Source: CAIQQQ01 sp040399685 (GTDB lineage Bacteria > Pseudomonadota > Alphaproteobacteria > Acetobacterales > Acetobacteraceae). Taken from it: a stretch of 64,000 nt of DNA. Made by a program: the position numbers and the translations under genes. Under the pieces are notes generated by a model. The model saw nothing but the letters and a program-made list of their open reading frames with translations, was not told the DNA's origin and searched no databases. The stretch is taken from assembly GCA_040399685.1 (NCBI GenBank), contig JBBART010000012.1:62001-126000 (forward strand), read 5' to 3'. Numbering within the stretch: position 1 is the first letter of the stretch; each line of letters begins with the position of its first letter. Positions 34,529-43,739 of the stretch are shown piece by piece.

Positions 34529-37006
34529 TTACCGCAGCACCAGACGCGCGGTTTGCAGGAACAGGTCGAAGCCCTTGCGCATGTCGCCATAGCCGGCGCC
34601 CAGCACCAGGGACGCCTGCGGATCGATGTCGAGTTGTTGGCGCACCCGTGCGCGGGCGGCCGTGTCGAAGGTGATCGACGTGTAGAGCCCTTGCGGCAGG
34701 ATGCGCATGCGAGCCGGGTCCAGCGTGTCCACGGCGGGGCAGGCATCGCGCACGCAGGCCGCTGGAAAAATCACGCGCGCGGCCAGTGCCGCACCGGCCC
34801 GCAGGCCCGGCAGCATGTTGTGCTCAGCCATCACGCGGGGCAGTTCATGCACCAACAACACCGCCTCGATGCCCGCGCGCTTCAGCAACGGGATGACGCG
34901 TGCCGCGCTGCTGGTGTTGACCAAGGCGTGGGTGATGCCGCCGCGAGCGGCCGCTGCGATTCGTTCGGCAATCCTGGCCTTGTCGGGGGCGACATGGGTG
35001 GGGGCGGCGGCATTGTATTCCCCCAGCAAGGTGCCGTCGCCGAGCAGCAGGAACTCCACGCCCATTCCGTGCGCCGCTACCAGCTGGCGGCCGATGTGCA
35101 ACAGCAGCATCTGGGCGCCGGCGGCAAATGCATCATGCCCCACCAGCAATACCTTCGCGCCCTGATCCGCCGATTGCATCTTGGCTACCGCCCTGCCGGT
35201 GGCGTTCAGATAGGCAGCGCCAAAATGCACATCCGGCTCCAGATAGGCGCCTTCGGCCCATTCGTTCCAGGCGTTGACGCACACAATCCGCTCGCCATGG
35301 AACAACTGCCCCGCGCTGCGATCGACCAGCGCTTCCAGCCAGGCTCGGTATTTAGCCGGGGTGGAGCCGTGCAGCACCATGCCCATACCCTCGCGCCTGG
35401 CGTCATTGTCCCAGCCCGGCACTGCTGTCTTGATCAGCGGATAGGCGGGCGGCGGCTCGGCCAGCGATGCTGCTGCGATGTCGTCATACGCATAGACCTG
35501 GCCACGGGCTGCTGGGTCGAACGAGCGGAGTTTCTGGCTTATTGTGTGAAGCTTGGTGGTGAGCTTGTGGGGCGGAAATTCGATGGCGCCGTCAAACCCA
35601 TAGTCGCGCGGGTCATTTTCGCCAAAGCTTTGCGCCATCACGAGGATTGGATCTTCGTTGTAGTGCATCGAGAACGAATCCCGCCACCGCGCGAGGGTGT
35701 TGGCGCAATCCGGGATCAATCCTGCCCGATAGATCATCAGCACCGGCCTGCCGGACAGTCGGATATAGCGTGGATCGGCGAAGTGGCGGGCAAAGCAGGC
35801 GAGCAAGGCCGGCTCGTCCTCGATGCGCCAATCCTGGCTGATCAGCACCTCGTTGTCCGAACCGTCCCACCGCCGGGTCCAGTTCTCGTTTGCCCACATC
35901 AGGCAGAACGGGAAATCCAGGCTTTGGTCGGCCAGCAACGTTTCCAGCGGCCGTTCAAGCAGGCGGCGGCCGTTGAACCAATAGAAATACTGTACGAAAC
36001 CGAACACGCCGGCATCGCGTGCCAGGGCGATCTGACGGCGCAGGGTTTCGGCGTCGGTCAGGTTGTAGTGGCCGAGATCGCGCGGGATGCGTGGTTGATA
36101 ATGGCCGTCAAAGCGCGGCATGCCACGTGAGATCGCGGTCCATTCGGTAAATCCGGTGCCCCACCATTCATCGTTTTCCGCCACGGCGTGAAATTGCGGC
36201 AGGTAATAGGCCAACAGCTTGGCATGACGCGGGGCGGTGCGCGGCAATGGCTGCACCGTCTCGAATTCGGCGCCGGGGCGGCTGTTGCGGCGTACCTGTT
36301 CGAACACGCTCGCATCACCCGGCGGGGCCTTGGTGTGCAGCCGCAGGACATGGCGCCACTGCCGCCAATGCAGCAACGGGTTCTGGTCGGGGGCATCCAC
36401 CAGATAGCGATGCATGTAGAACTTGGAATCGAAGCTGGCCGAGGGATCGCGGCCCTCGCGATATCCATAGCGCAGGTAATGATCGAACGGATCGATTCCG
36501 GCGGCTGCGATGTCGCGGTTCGACGTGAGATAAAATGCAACATCGAAATCCGGCAAGGGGCTGACGGTTCCCGTGGTGCGCATTGACAGGAAATGCGCCA
36601 GCGGCGACATGCTTGGCGTGACAGGCTGGTTCGCGGCATACCAGCTGAGATCGAACACTGCCGAAGGCTGCAAGAAGCAGGCTTCGCCGGCCAAGATATA
36701 GTGCAGCAAAGGATTAATGCCGGCCTGCGCCACGTCGCGATTCGCGGCGAGGTAGTATTCCACGTCAAAATAGGGATTGGGCCGGCGGCCTTCCTGCCAG
36801 CCCTGGTGGAGGAAATGCAGCACGGGATCTCGTCCGCTGGCCACCACATCGGGATTTTGGCGACCATACCAGTCCACGTCGAACAGCCCTGATTGGCGGA
36901 TCAACTCCGCTCCATCATCCCGTTCGGTCGTGATCGGCTCGATTTTGGTGCCAGTGGAGATGAGGTTCAGTTCCGGCATGCGATGGTTTAATGAGATCTC
37001 GTTCAT
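34529..37006 (-). CDS. WbsX-like glycoside hydrolase/glycosyltransferase, 5' fragment of the split gene
   Basis: This 825-aa reading frame ends at TAA 34529-34531. Residues about 37-215 contain tandem repeats of the type FDxxYYLxxNxDVAxAGxxP, often found at the N-terminus of large glycosyltransferases. Residues about 262-610 are a WbsX/GH99-like domain (KLLAYYLPQFHAVAENDEWW with WGTGFTEW, FCLMWANENWTRRWDG, VNAWNEWAEGAYLEPD). From about 630 an N-terminal GT-B Rossmann half begins and is cut in mid-domain at LFLQTARLVLR. The expected second half continues in the same frame after the stop. The intact protein would exceed 1,280 residues and presumably make a surface polysaccharide. Confidence 0.85.
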   Translation of the reverse strand: MNEISLNHRMPELNLISTGTKIEPITTERDDGAELIRQSGLFDVDWYGRQNPDVVASGRDPVLHFLHQGWQEGRRPNPYFDVEYYLAANRDVAQAGINPLLHYILAGEACFLQPSAVFDLSWYAANQPVTPSMSPLAHFLSMRTTGTVSPLPDFDVAFYLTSNRDIAAAGIDPFDHYLRYGYREGRDPSASFDSKFYMHRYLVDAPDQNPLLHWRQWRHVLRLHTKAPPGDASVFEQVRRNSRPGAEFETVQPLPRTAPRHAKLLAYYLPQFHAVAENDEWWGTGFTEWTAISRGMPRFDGHYQPRIPRDLGHYNLTDAETLRRQIALARDAGVFGFVQYFYWFNGRRLLERPLETLLADQSLDFPFCLMWANENWTRRWDGSDNEVLISQDWRIEDEPALLACFARHFADPRYIRLSGRPVLMIYRAGLIPDCANTLARWRDSFSMHYNEDPILVMAQSFGENDPRDYGFDGAIEFPPHKLTTKLHTISQKLRSFDPAARGQVYAYDDIAAASLAEPPPAYPLIKTAVPGWDNDARREGMGMVLHGSTPAKYRAWLEALVDRSAGQLFHGERIVCVNAWNEWAEGAYLEPDVHFGAAYLNATGRAVAKMQSADQGAKVLLVGHDAFAAGAQMLLLHIGRQLVAAHGMGVEFLLLGDGTLLGEYNAAAPTHVAPDKARIAERIAAAARGGITHALVNTSSAARVIPLLKRAGIEAVLLVHELPRVMAEHNMLPGLRAGAALAARVIFPAACVRDACPAVDTLDPARMRILPQGLYTSITFDTAARARVRQQLDIDPQASLVLGAGYGDMRKGFDLFLQTARLVLR

Positions 37007-37324
37007 TTACAACGCTTTCGTCAGATTAAAGCCGAAAACAGAGGCTGTTGGTTCGCAATTGAAAAACAACAAGTGGTTATACTTATCTATTTTCGAAGTT
37101 TGATTGAGATGTTTTGTTATTTTATTTTAACAAATACAGAAATTTCGGTTCCAGGTTCAATTCGAAAAACCATAGAATTTTTCTATTAACGTCGCATTAA
37201 CGGGTGCCAGACGCCGGGTTGGCGTGTGTTTAAAATGGCCTTGTCTTACCCGGCCTGGCCGGCTGGTTTCTTCGGGCCGGTGATCATGCAATGGTCGGCC
37301 GCAATCACAGGCTTGGAGCGTGAC
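37007..37324. other. A/T-rich intergenic region between divergent genes
   Basis: No gene is visible. The stretch 37050-37190 is strongly A/T-rich, with T and A tracts, between the start of the WbsX-like gene (minus) and that of the aldo/keto reductase (plus). It probably holds both promoters, but I could not assign -35/-10 pairs with confidence. Confidence 0.5.
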
Positions 37325-38332
37325 ATGGACTATCGCAATCTGGGCCGCAGCGGCCTCAAGGTCTCGCCGATTTGCCTGGGCACCATGATGTTCGGCGGCG
37401 CCACGGACGCAGCCACCGCCCAACGCATCATCCATTCCGCCCGCGCCGAGGGCGTGAATTTCATCGATACGGCGGACGTCTACAACGATGGCGCGTCCGA
37501 GGAGATCACCGGACGTGCTGTCAGCGCCAACCGAAGCTGGTGGGTGCTGGCCACGAAACTGGCCAACCCGACCGAACCCGGCCCCAACGGCCGCGGCCTG
37601 TCGCGCCGCTATATGATGCGCGCGGCCGAGGCCAGTCTGACGCGGCTCGGCACCGACGTGATCGACATTCTTTATCTGCACAAGGAAGACCATCAAACCC
37701 CACTGGAGGAGATTGTCCACGCGCTGGCCGATCTGATCCGGCATGGCAAGATCCGCCATTTCGGCGTCTCCAACCATCGTGCCTGGCGCGTGGCGGAGAT
37801 CTGCCGACTGTGCGATCTGGCAGGCATCGACCGGCCGGTGATCAGCCAGCCGTATTACAACGCCCTGAACCGTATGCCGGAGGTGGAGCACCTGCCCGCC
37901 TGCGCCCATCTCGGCCTGGGTGTTTTCCCTTATTCGCCACTGGCGCGCGGCATTCTCACCGGCAAATACACGCCGGACCTGCCACCACCCATCGGCACCC
38001 GCGCCGGCCGGCAGGACAAGCGCATTCTGGAGACGGAATGGCGGCCTGAAAGCCTTGCGATCGCCAAAACCCTCGCCGCACACGCCACCCAGCGCGGCAT
38101 CACGCCGGGCCAGTTTGCACTGGCCTGGGTGCTGAACAACAGGCTGGTCACCGGCGCTGTCACCGGCCCACGGACCGAGGCGCACTGGGCCGACTATACC
38201 GGCGCGCTGGCCTATCGCTTCACGGCCGAGGACGAGGCGCTGGTGGACAGGCTGGTGGTGCCGGGGCACCCCTCAACCCCTGGCTACAACGACCCCGCCT
38301 ATCCGCTCGAAGGCCGGATTTCGCGCGCATGA
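37325..38332 (+). CDS. Aldo/keto reductase
   Basis: NADPH-dependent (beta/alpha)8-barrel oxidoreductase of 335 aa. The N-terminal DYRNLGRSGLKVSPICLGTM is the usual AKR opening. The catalytic tetrad is visible as Asp in FIDTADVYNDGASE with Tyr following, Lys in ATKLANP, and His in ILYLHKED. The C-terminal cofactor segment is GAVTGPRTEAHW. The substrate is unknown. ATG 37325 follows GGAGCG; upstream in-frame starts add a non-family extension. The stop overlaps an ATG (ATGA at 38329) that would start the next, apparently frameshifted gene. Confidence 0.9.
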   Translation: MDYRNLGRSGLKVSPICLGTMMFGGATDAATAQRIIHSARAEGVNFIDTADVYNDGASEEITGRAVSANRSWWVLATKLANPTEPGPNGRGLSRRYMMRAAEASLTRLGTDVIDILYLHKEDHQTPLEEIVHALADLIRHGKIRHFGVSNHRAWRVAEICRLCDLAGIDRPVISQPYYNALNRMPEVEHLPACAHLGLGVFPYSPLARGILTGKYTPDLPPPIGTRAGRQDKRILETEWRPESLAIAKTLAAHATQRGITPGQFALAWVLNNRLVTGAVTGPRTEAHWADYTGALAYRFTAEDEALVDRLVVPGHPSTPGYNDPAYPLEGRISRA

Positions 38333-38410
38333 ACCTGATTTATTGTTGTCGCGGGTGGCGCGTGGGCGTTCTATGCTGCCCTGCTGATCGATCGGCCGGA
38401 TCTGGCGGCC

Positions 38411-38647
38411 GTGATCCGCCAGCCCTATCCGCTGGTGATTCATATCGGTTTCCTGGTGTTCTTCCTCGCTGCCGTTCTTTCCTTGTCGTTCCAAGAGATC
38501 CGAAACGCGAGTGCGCAATGGGTCAACGGGCCGAAGATCTATCTGCGCAACATCGGTGTCATCGCGCTCGGCGTGGGGCTGTTGATCTTTGCCAGCCGCG
38601 AGGTGCTGCACGGCGTCGACCCGAGCGGGGTTCGCCACCTGTGGTAG
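38411..38647 (+). CDS. Small membrane protein, possibly frameshifted at its 5' end
   Basis: From GTG 38411 the frame gives 78 aa with two hydrophobic segments (HIGFLVFFLAAVLSLSF and NIGVIALGVGLLIFASREVL). The same frame is open and hydrophobic upstream to 38339 (IVVAGGAWAFYAALLIDRPD), but has no standard start there. One base out of frame lies ATG 38329, which overlaps the aldo/keto reductase stop, so a one-base indel in the ATTTATTG tract near 38340 would restore a protein of about 104 aa with three helices. Either the gene is broken or it uses the shorter start. Function unknown. It is convergent with the next gene, with 4 nt between stops. Confidence 0.5.
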   Translation: MIRQPYPLVIHIGFLVFFLAAVLSLSFQEIRNASAQWVNGPKIYLRNIGVIALGVGLLIFASREVLHGVDPSGVRHLW

Positions 38648-38651
38648 CGGT

Positions 38652-39434
38652 TCAGCCGGCCGGTTTGCCGGTGAACAGCGGCGCCCGCTTGTCCAGAAAC
38701 GCGCGGACGCCTTCCTGAAAATCGGGCGTGAAACCAGCCTGGCGCTGGAGATCGCGTTCGAGGTCCAGTTGCTGGTCGAAGCTGTTGGCGTTGCTGGCCG
38801 CATAGGCCTTGCGGGTCAGCAGCAGCGCCTGTGTCGGCAGCACTGCGAGCCGGGCGGCGAGAAGCTCGGCCTGGGGCATGAGGTCGATGTCGTCGACCAC
38901 GCGATAGATCATGCCGATGGCTTCTGCGCGTTCGGCCGTCACGGGTTCGGCGAGCATGGCCAGGGCCCGGGCGCGGCCCTCGCCCACCAGTCGCGGCAGG
39001 TGATAGGTGCCGCCGGCATCTGGGATCAGGCCGATTTTTGAGAACTCCTGGATGAAGTTGGCCGAGCGGCCGGCCAGCACGATGTCGCAACCCAGCGCCA
39101 GATTGGCGCCCGCACCGGCCGCCACGCCGCCGACAGCGGCCACGCTCGGGATTTTCAGGGTGTGCAGCTTGCGCGCCAGCGGATTCCAACTGCGCTCGAT
39201 TGCCGTCCCCAGATCGCCGTCGGGGGCGATGCCGGCCAGATCGGCCCCGGCGCAGAACGCGCGCCCACTGCCGGTCAGCACCACGCAGCGACAGTCAGGA
39301 TCGGTCTCGGCGTCGGTGAGAGCTCCGATGAGGTCGTCAATGAGCGCGGGTGTCAGCGCGTTCATCTTGTCCGGGCGGTTCAGCGCGACGATGCGATAGC
39401 CGGCGCGGATGTCCACGCAGATGAGTTCGGACAC
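38652..39434 (-). CDS. Enoyl-CoA hydratase/isomerase family protein (PaaG-like)
   Basis: A 260-aa crotonase-fold enzyme. The CoA-binding and oxyanion segments GRAFCAGADLAGI and GGVAAGAGANLALGCDIVLA are clear. FSKIGLIPDAGGTYHLPRLV, with Asp in place of one hydratase Glu, resembles PaaG, the ring-1,2-epoxyphenylacetyl-CoA isomerase. No other phenylacetate genes are nearby, so the specific reaction is uncertain. It is transcribed alone, with a start 32 nt from the next minus-strand gene. Confidence 0.85.
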   Translation of the reverse strand: MSELICVDIRAGYRIVALNRPDKMNALTPALIDDLIGALTDAETDPDCRCVVLTGSGRAFCAGADLAGIAPDGDLGTAIERSWNPLARKLHTLKIPSVAAVGGVAAGAGANLALGCDIVLAGRSANFIQEFSKIGLIPDAGGTYHLPRLVGEGRARALAMLAEPVTAERAEAIGMIYRVVDDIDLMPQAELLAARLAVLPTQALLLTRKAYAASNANSFDQQLDLERDLQRQAGFTPDFQEGVRAFLDKRAPLFTGKPAG

Positions 39435-39466
39435 GGTCTGCCTCCCTTGTTTTGGAGAAGCCTAGA

Positions 39467-40234
39467 TCAATCCGCGGCGGCGAGCGACCCATGCGCACGG
39501 GCAGACACAGCCCGGCCGAATGCCGCGAAGATGGCGGCGGAGACGGTGTCGGTCTCGAAATCGTATTCCGGGTGCCACTGCACGCCCACGGCAAAGCCGG
39601 GCGACGAGACAGCGCGAATGGCCTCGATCGTGCCATCCGGCGCCACGCCTTCGGCCACCAGGCCGGGCGCCAGGCGGTCGATGCCCTGGTTGTGCAGCGA
39701 GTTCACTGCAATCGTGGTGCTTCCGGCCACCCGGTGCAGCCAGGTGCCGGGCAGGATGCGCAGGTCGTGCGCCTTGCCTTGCCGCACGCGCGGGTTCGGC
39801 TGCATCGGGGTCGAGTGGTCCATGCGGCCGGGGAGATCCTGCAGCCGCTGGTGCAGGCTGCCGCCCATGGCCACGTTGAATTCCTGCAACCCACGGCAGA
39901 TGGCCAGCACCGGCACGCCCATGGCCACGGCTGCGCGGATCAGCGGCAGGGTGGTGGCGTCCCGCAAGGGATCTTCCGGCGTGCCTTCGGCGTGGGCCGG
40001 GCCTTCGTAGAGGGATGGCTGCACGTTGGACCGGCTGCCGGTGAGGATAATGCCGTCCAGCCGCGCCAGCAGCGTTTCGATGTCAGCGTTGTCGCCATTG
40101 GCTGGCAGCAGCACCGGAACAGCGCCCACCACCTGGTCAGTGGCGCGGACATAGGTATCGGACGCTGCGTGGTTGTTCATTCCGAACACGCCGAACAGTT
40201 TGGTGCAGCAGGAGATGCCTACGAGCGGTTTCAT
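39467..40234 (-). CDS. Gamma-glutamyl-gamma-aminobutyrate hydrolase family (class I GATase-like, C26)
   Basis: A 255-aa PuuD-like hydrolase. The nucleophile Cys113 sits in VLAICRGLQEFNVAMGGSLHQ, here cited by AICRG, and the catalytic His-Glu is in GVQWHPEYDF. The family's DGIILTGSRSNVQPSLY segment binds the substrate. PuuD homologues release GABA from gamma-glutamyl-GABA in putrescine use, but no other puu genes are adjacent, so the substrate is open. ATG 40234 starts the conserved MKPLVGI segment; ATG 40252 would add six residues. Neither has a strong ribosome-binding site. Confidence 0.85.
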   Translation of the reverse strand: MKPLVGISCCTKLFGVFGMNNHAASDTYVRATDQVVGAVPVLLPANGDNADIETLLARLDGIILTGSRSNVQPSLYEGPAHAEGTPEDPLRDATTLPLIRAAVAMGVPVLAICRGLQEFNVAMGGSLHQRLQDLPGRMDHSTPMQPNPRVRQGKAHDLRILPGTWLHRVAGSTTIAVNSLHNQGIDRLAPGLVAEGVAPDGTIEAIRAVSSPGFAVGVQWHPEYDFETDTVSAAIFAAFGRAVSARAHGSLAAAD

Positions 40235-40293
40235 TTTTACATCGTCCGGCACAAACGCGACAAAATAAAGTCAAAAGCGGGCTGCAATGGAGA

Positions 40294-40932
40294 TTAGTTG
40301 CTGTTCGGGTTCGGCAGGCGCGGGTCGTTGAATTCGAACATGCGTGCCGGGAAGTCGCCGCCAAGCTGGATGCTGAACAGGCTGACGCGGGTTTCCTGGC
40401 GTTGGGCGTCCATCACCGCCCATTGCCGCAGCGCCAAGGGCTGGTCGGCGAACACCAGCGTCAACGAGCCATCAGCGGGTGAGGAGGTGCGGGTGGTGGT
40501 CACCTGAATTTGTCCAGGCAGGCGCTGGATGGCGGTGACGGTGAGATCGCCCGACAGCTTGAAGTTGTCGGCCAGCAGGATGCCGAGCGGCGTGGTGCCC
40601 AACGGCACGCTGGTGGTCTGGTTCAGCTGCTTGTCATAGAAAACCGCCGAGCCGAAGCCGGCCACCAGCAGGAACGGCGAGGGCTTGTCGTATTCGAAGC
40701 GCATCCGGCCCGGCCGTTGCAGCCAGGCGTTGCCCTCGGAGGTGGAGCCGTCCGGCGCCACCTGCAGGAAGCGCGCCTTGAGGGCTTTGAGGCTGTTGAG
40801 ATACGTCTCGATCCGCGCCAGATCGGTCCGATCCTGCGCGGTGAGGGCGAGGGGTTGCAGCTTCTGCGCCCAGGCAGCCCGGGCAGCGATCGGCAGCAGC
40901 AGCGGCAGAGCCAGGAGAGTGCGACGGTTCAT
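40294..40932 (-). CDS. lolA: Outer-membrane lipoprotein carrier protein LolA
   Basis: Periplasmic chaperone that carries lipoproteins from LolCDE to the outer membrane. The product is 212 aa. The signal peptide is MNRRTLLALPLLLPIAARAA with cleavage near AWA-QK. The mature protein has the unclosed-barrel pattern: LNSLKALKARFLQVAPDG, GNAWLQRPGRMRFEYDKP and PLGILLADNFKLS. It is a single-gene unit between the C26 hydrolase and the MFS gene. Confidence 0.92.
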   Translation of the reverse strand: MNRRTLLALPLLLPIAARAAWAQKLQPLALTAQDRTDLARIETYLNSLKALKARFLQVAPDGSTSEGNAWLQRPGRMRFEYDKPSPFLLVAGFGSAVFYDKQLNQTTSVPLGTTPLGILLADNFKLSGDLTVTAIQRLPGQIQVTTTRTSSPADGSLTLVFADQPLALRQWAVMDAQRQETRVSLFSIQLGGDFPARMFEFNDPRLPNPNSN

Positions 40933-40989
40933 GTTCGCAGATGTGGCACCGGCGGGTGGCGAATCAAAGATGCCTTATGCTGATGGGCG

Positions 40990-42207
40990 TTATTCGGCTG
41001 GCGCCGGAGCACCCCAGAGCTCTGGCTCCAACTCCTCCCGCCGATCGGGGAAGAACATCGCGCACCCCAGCGTGATCACCGCGAACGCCGCCAGCACCAG
41101 AACGGCGGCGGCCAGCGTGCCGGTGCGCTCGTGCAGGAAGCTGACAACGGGGGCGGCGGCGGCGCTGCCCAAAAAGCCCACGAAGAAGCGCACCGAATAC
41201 ATGCGGGTGCGCAGGGCGGGGGAGATATAGCGCGCCGTCATCGTCTCGTTCACCGTCACCTGGCCGAACAAAACAGCCGCCACCAGCCCGGCCACCGGCA
41301 CCACCATCCAGCCGTGCACGAAGGCCAACGCCACCAGGGCGGGGGCCAGCACCATGGCCATCGGCAGGAACACACTGCGCAAGGTGCTGCGGTCGATCAT
41401 GCGGCCCACCGTCAGTTGCGTGGCGCCGCCGCAGATGGTGGCCACGAACGCGGCGGCGCCCACCAGCGGCAGCAACTGCGGATCATCCGCCAGCCGCTCC
41501 TGCATCAGCTTGGGCAGCAGCAGCGTGAAGGCGTTGAACACCAGTCCGGACACGGCGGCGATGAGCAGAAGCACCACCACGGCGCGGCGGACGATGGCGG
41601 GCGGGATGGTGGGGAAGTTGCGGGCGAAGCGCAGGGCCTGCGGGTCATGCGCCGGCACCCGTATCCAGAACAGGCCAAGGATCGCGCACAGCACGCCCGG
41701 CACCACGAACGCCCAGTGCCAGTCACCTTGTGCGGCCAGGAACGCGGTGATGACGGGCGCCAGCGCCACGCCCAGATTGCCGCACACGCCGTTCAGGCCA
41801 ATGGCCCGGCCCGGCTTGTCGCCGGCGGCCTCCACCAGCATGGCGGTGCCGATCGGATGATAGATGGCGGCAAAGAACCCGGTGGCGGCGAGGGCGAGGG
41901 CCAGCATGTTCGGCGTGTTGGCCACCCCTGTCGCGGCCATCGACAGGCCGGTGCCGAGGAAGAACGCACTCATCAGGTTCTTGCGGCCGATGCGCGCCGC
42001 GATCCAGCCTTGCGGCAGCGAGAACAGGCCGTAGAGCACGAACATGCCCGTCGCCAGCGCCAGGATGGGGCCGTATTCGGTGCCGAACGCCCCGCCTTGC
42101 CGCACGATGGCCAGCACCGCCGTCGGCAGGATCAGCAGGCAGTAATGGGTGAATCCGTGGGCGGCGTTGATGAAGGCGATCTGGCGGCCGGCGGGGGAGA
42201 GGGTCAT
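40990..42207 (-). CDS. MFS transporter
   Basis: A 405-aa inner-membrane protein with about 12 hydrophobic segments and the MFS loop GWIAARIGRKNLMS between helices 2 and 3, matching the G-x3-D/R-x2-GR(R/K) motif. The second half repeats it as GGATQLTVGRMIDRSTLR. The substrate is unknown. Its start overlaps the stop of the flavoprotein reductase gene by 4 nt (ATGA), so the two are probably made together; an efflux or uptake role linked to redox state is a guess. Confidence 0.9.
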   Translation of the reverse strand: MTLSPAGRQIAFINAAHGFTHYCLLILPTAVLAIVRQGGAFGTEYGPILALATGMFVLYGLFSLPQGWIAARIGRKNLMSAFFLGTGLSMAATGVANTPNMLALALAATGFFAAIYHPIGTAMLVEAAGDKPGRAIGLNGVCGNLGVALAPVITAFLAAQGDWHWAFVVPGVLCAILGLFWIRVPAHDPQALRFARNFPTIPPAIVRRAVVVLLLIAAVSGLVFNAFTLLLPKLMQERLADDPQLLPLVGAAAFVATICGGATQLTVGRMIDRSTLRSVFLPMAMVLAPALVALAFVHGWMVVPVAGLVAAVLFGQVTVNETMTARYISPALRTRMYSVRFFVGFLGSAAAAPVVSFLHERTGTLAAAVLVLAAFAVITLGCAMFFPDRREELEPELWGAPAPAE

Positions 42208-43229
42208 GGCACGCCTTTGCTGGTACTGTATTCAAAGTGCAGCGCCACATCCGGATGGACAATCGGATGGATGGCGTGCGCGGCCATGGCGGCCTCGCTG
42301 AAGCCTTGCAAGATCAGCTTCAGCTTGCCGGGATAGGTTGCGATGTCGCCGATGGCGAAGATGCCGCGCGTGCTGGTCTCGCAGGTGGCGGCGGTGACGG
42401 TGATGTGGCTGCGGTACAGATCCAGCCCCCAGGTGGCGATTGGGCCGAGATCCATCGACAGCCCAAAGAACGGCAGCAGCACATCGGCCGGCAGGTGCTT
42501 GGTCTTGCCGTCCAGATCCGCGACCTCGACCGATTCCAGCACGCCGTCCGCACCGTGCAGCCCGTGCAGCTGATAGGGGATGACCATCTCGATTTCGCCG
42601 GCCTTGGCCGCCGCATCAAGCTGGGCCGCTGTTTCAGGTGCCGCCCGGAACTTGGCGCGGCGATGCACCACCTGGATGCTGGCGGCAATTCCGCGCAGAC
42701 CAAGTGCCCAATCCACGGCTGAGTCGCCGCCACCGGCGATCACCACGCGCTTGCCCCGGAAATCCTCGCGGCGACGCACATAATATTGAATGGCGCCGGT
42801 GGCCTCGAACGCCGGCAGCCCTTCCAAAGGTGGCCGGTTGGGGCCGAACGCGCCGGCGCCGGCGGCGATGATGATGACCTTGGCCTGAATCCGGTCGCCC
42901 TGGTCGGTGGTGAGGATGAACGCGCCGGGCTGGCCCGACAGCGTTTCCACCCGCCGCCCCAGCAGGCGCGGCACGGCGAACGGCGCGATCTGGCGTTCCA
43001 GATTGGCGATCAGCTCACCGGCCTCGATCGCCGGGTGCGCCGGGATGTCGTAGATCGGTTTTTCCGGATACAGCGCCGAGCATTGCCCGCCGACCTCGCC
43101 CAACGTGTCGATCAGCAGGCTCGACAGTTTGAGCATGCCGCATTCAAAGGCCGCGAACAGCCCCACAGGTCCGGCGCCGATGATGGCGACGTCGGTGATA
43201 TGGATCGAGTGCTTGATGTGTTCGTTCAT
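42204..43229 (-). CDS. NAD(P)/FAD-dependent oxidoreductase, thioredoxin-reductase-like ferredoxin-NADP reductase
   Basis: A 341-aa flavoprotein of the TrxR-like FNR type. The FAD motif is DVAIIGAGPVGLFAAFE, the NADP motif is VVIAGGGDSAVDWALGL, and the C-terminal FAD segment is GIFAIGDIATYPGKLKLI. GEVGGQCSALYPEKPIYDIP is typical of the FNR group. The redox-active CxxC of true thioredoxin reductases is absent, which supports the ferredoxin/flavodoxin reductase call. It is coupled to the MFS gene downstream. Confidence 0.9.
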   Translation of the reverse strand: MNEHIKHSIHITDVAIIGAGPVGLFAAFECGMLKLSSLLIDTLGEVGGQCSALYPEKPIYDIPAHPAIEAGELIANLERQIAPFAVPRLLGRRVETLSGQPGAFILTTDQGDRIQAKVIIIAAGAGAFGPNRPPLEGLPAFEATGAIQYYVRRREDFRGKRVVIAGGGDSAVDWALGLRGIAASIQVVHRRAKFRAAPETAAQLDAAAKAGEIEMVIPYQLHGLHGADGVLESVEVADLDGKTKHLPADVLLPFFGLSMDLGPIATWGLDLYRSHITVTAATCETSTRGIFAIGDIATYPGKLKLILQGFSEAAMAAHAIHPIVHPDVALHFEYSTSKGVP

Positions 43230-43307
43230 GTGACAAAATTAGCCGCATGCCGCGCCATGACAAGCGCCAGCTTGTCGGGGCACGGTCTGCTGCGGCACAT
43301 TGGGGGC

Positions 43308-43739
43308 ATGCCTGACATTCATTTGCCTGACCTTCCCGCCACGCAGGCCTTCGCCGCCCGTCTGGCAGCCCGTGTTCGTCCCGGCGATGCGATTTTGCTC
43401 GAAGGCCCGCTCGGCGCCGGAAAAACCGCCTTTGCCCGCGCCTTCCTGCGCGCTGTGAGCGGAAATTCGGGTCTGGACGTGCCAAGCCCCAGCTATACCC
43501 TGGTGCAGAGCTACGACACGCCGCTCGGCCCCGTTCACCATTTCGATCTTTGGCGGCTGGACGGCCCGGATTCCGTAACGGAGCTGGGATGGGATGAACT
43601 GGTTCGTGATATCGTGCTGGTGGAATGGCCGGATCGGCTGGGCGATCTGCGCCCGTCCCCGGCGCTGGAAATCGTGCTCACGCCGCAGGAAGGCGATGCA
43701 CGCACTGCAACTCTGACAGGCTGGGATGATCGGCTATGA
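43308..43739 (+). CDS. tsaE: tRNA threonylcarbamoyladenosine biosynthesis ATPase TsaE
   Basis: A 143-aa P-loop ATPase needed with TsaB and TsaD for t6A37 on tRNAs. Walker A is GPLGAGKT at residues 33-40. Family segments follow: VPSPSYTLVQSY, HHFDLWRL and VLVEWPDRL. It heads the run tsaE-murU-addB-addA-trxA, which is widespread in alphaproteobacteria. ATG 43308 begins the domain; in-frame codons upstream overlap the divergent gene's start region. The stop overlaps murU. Confidence 0.93.
   Translation: MPDIHLPDLPATQAFAARLAARVRPGDAILLEGPLGAGKTAFARAFLRAVSGNSGLDVPSPSYTLVQSYDTPLGPVHHFDLWRLDGPDSVTELGWDELVRDIVLVEWPDRLGDLRPSPALEIVLTPQEGDARTATLTGWDDRL

Noticed and set aside
34519..34531. Programmed stop-codon read-through or selenocysteine at the stop in the split glycosyltransferase
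   Set aside because: The codon is TAA rather than TGA, and no conserved downstream structure was evident; a nonsense change or error is simpler.
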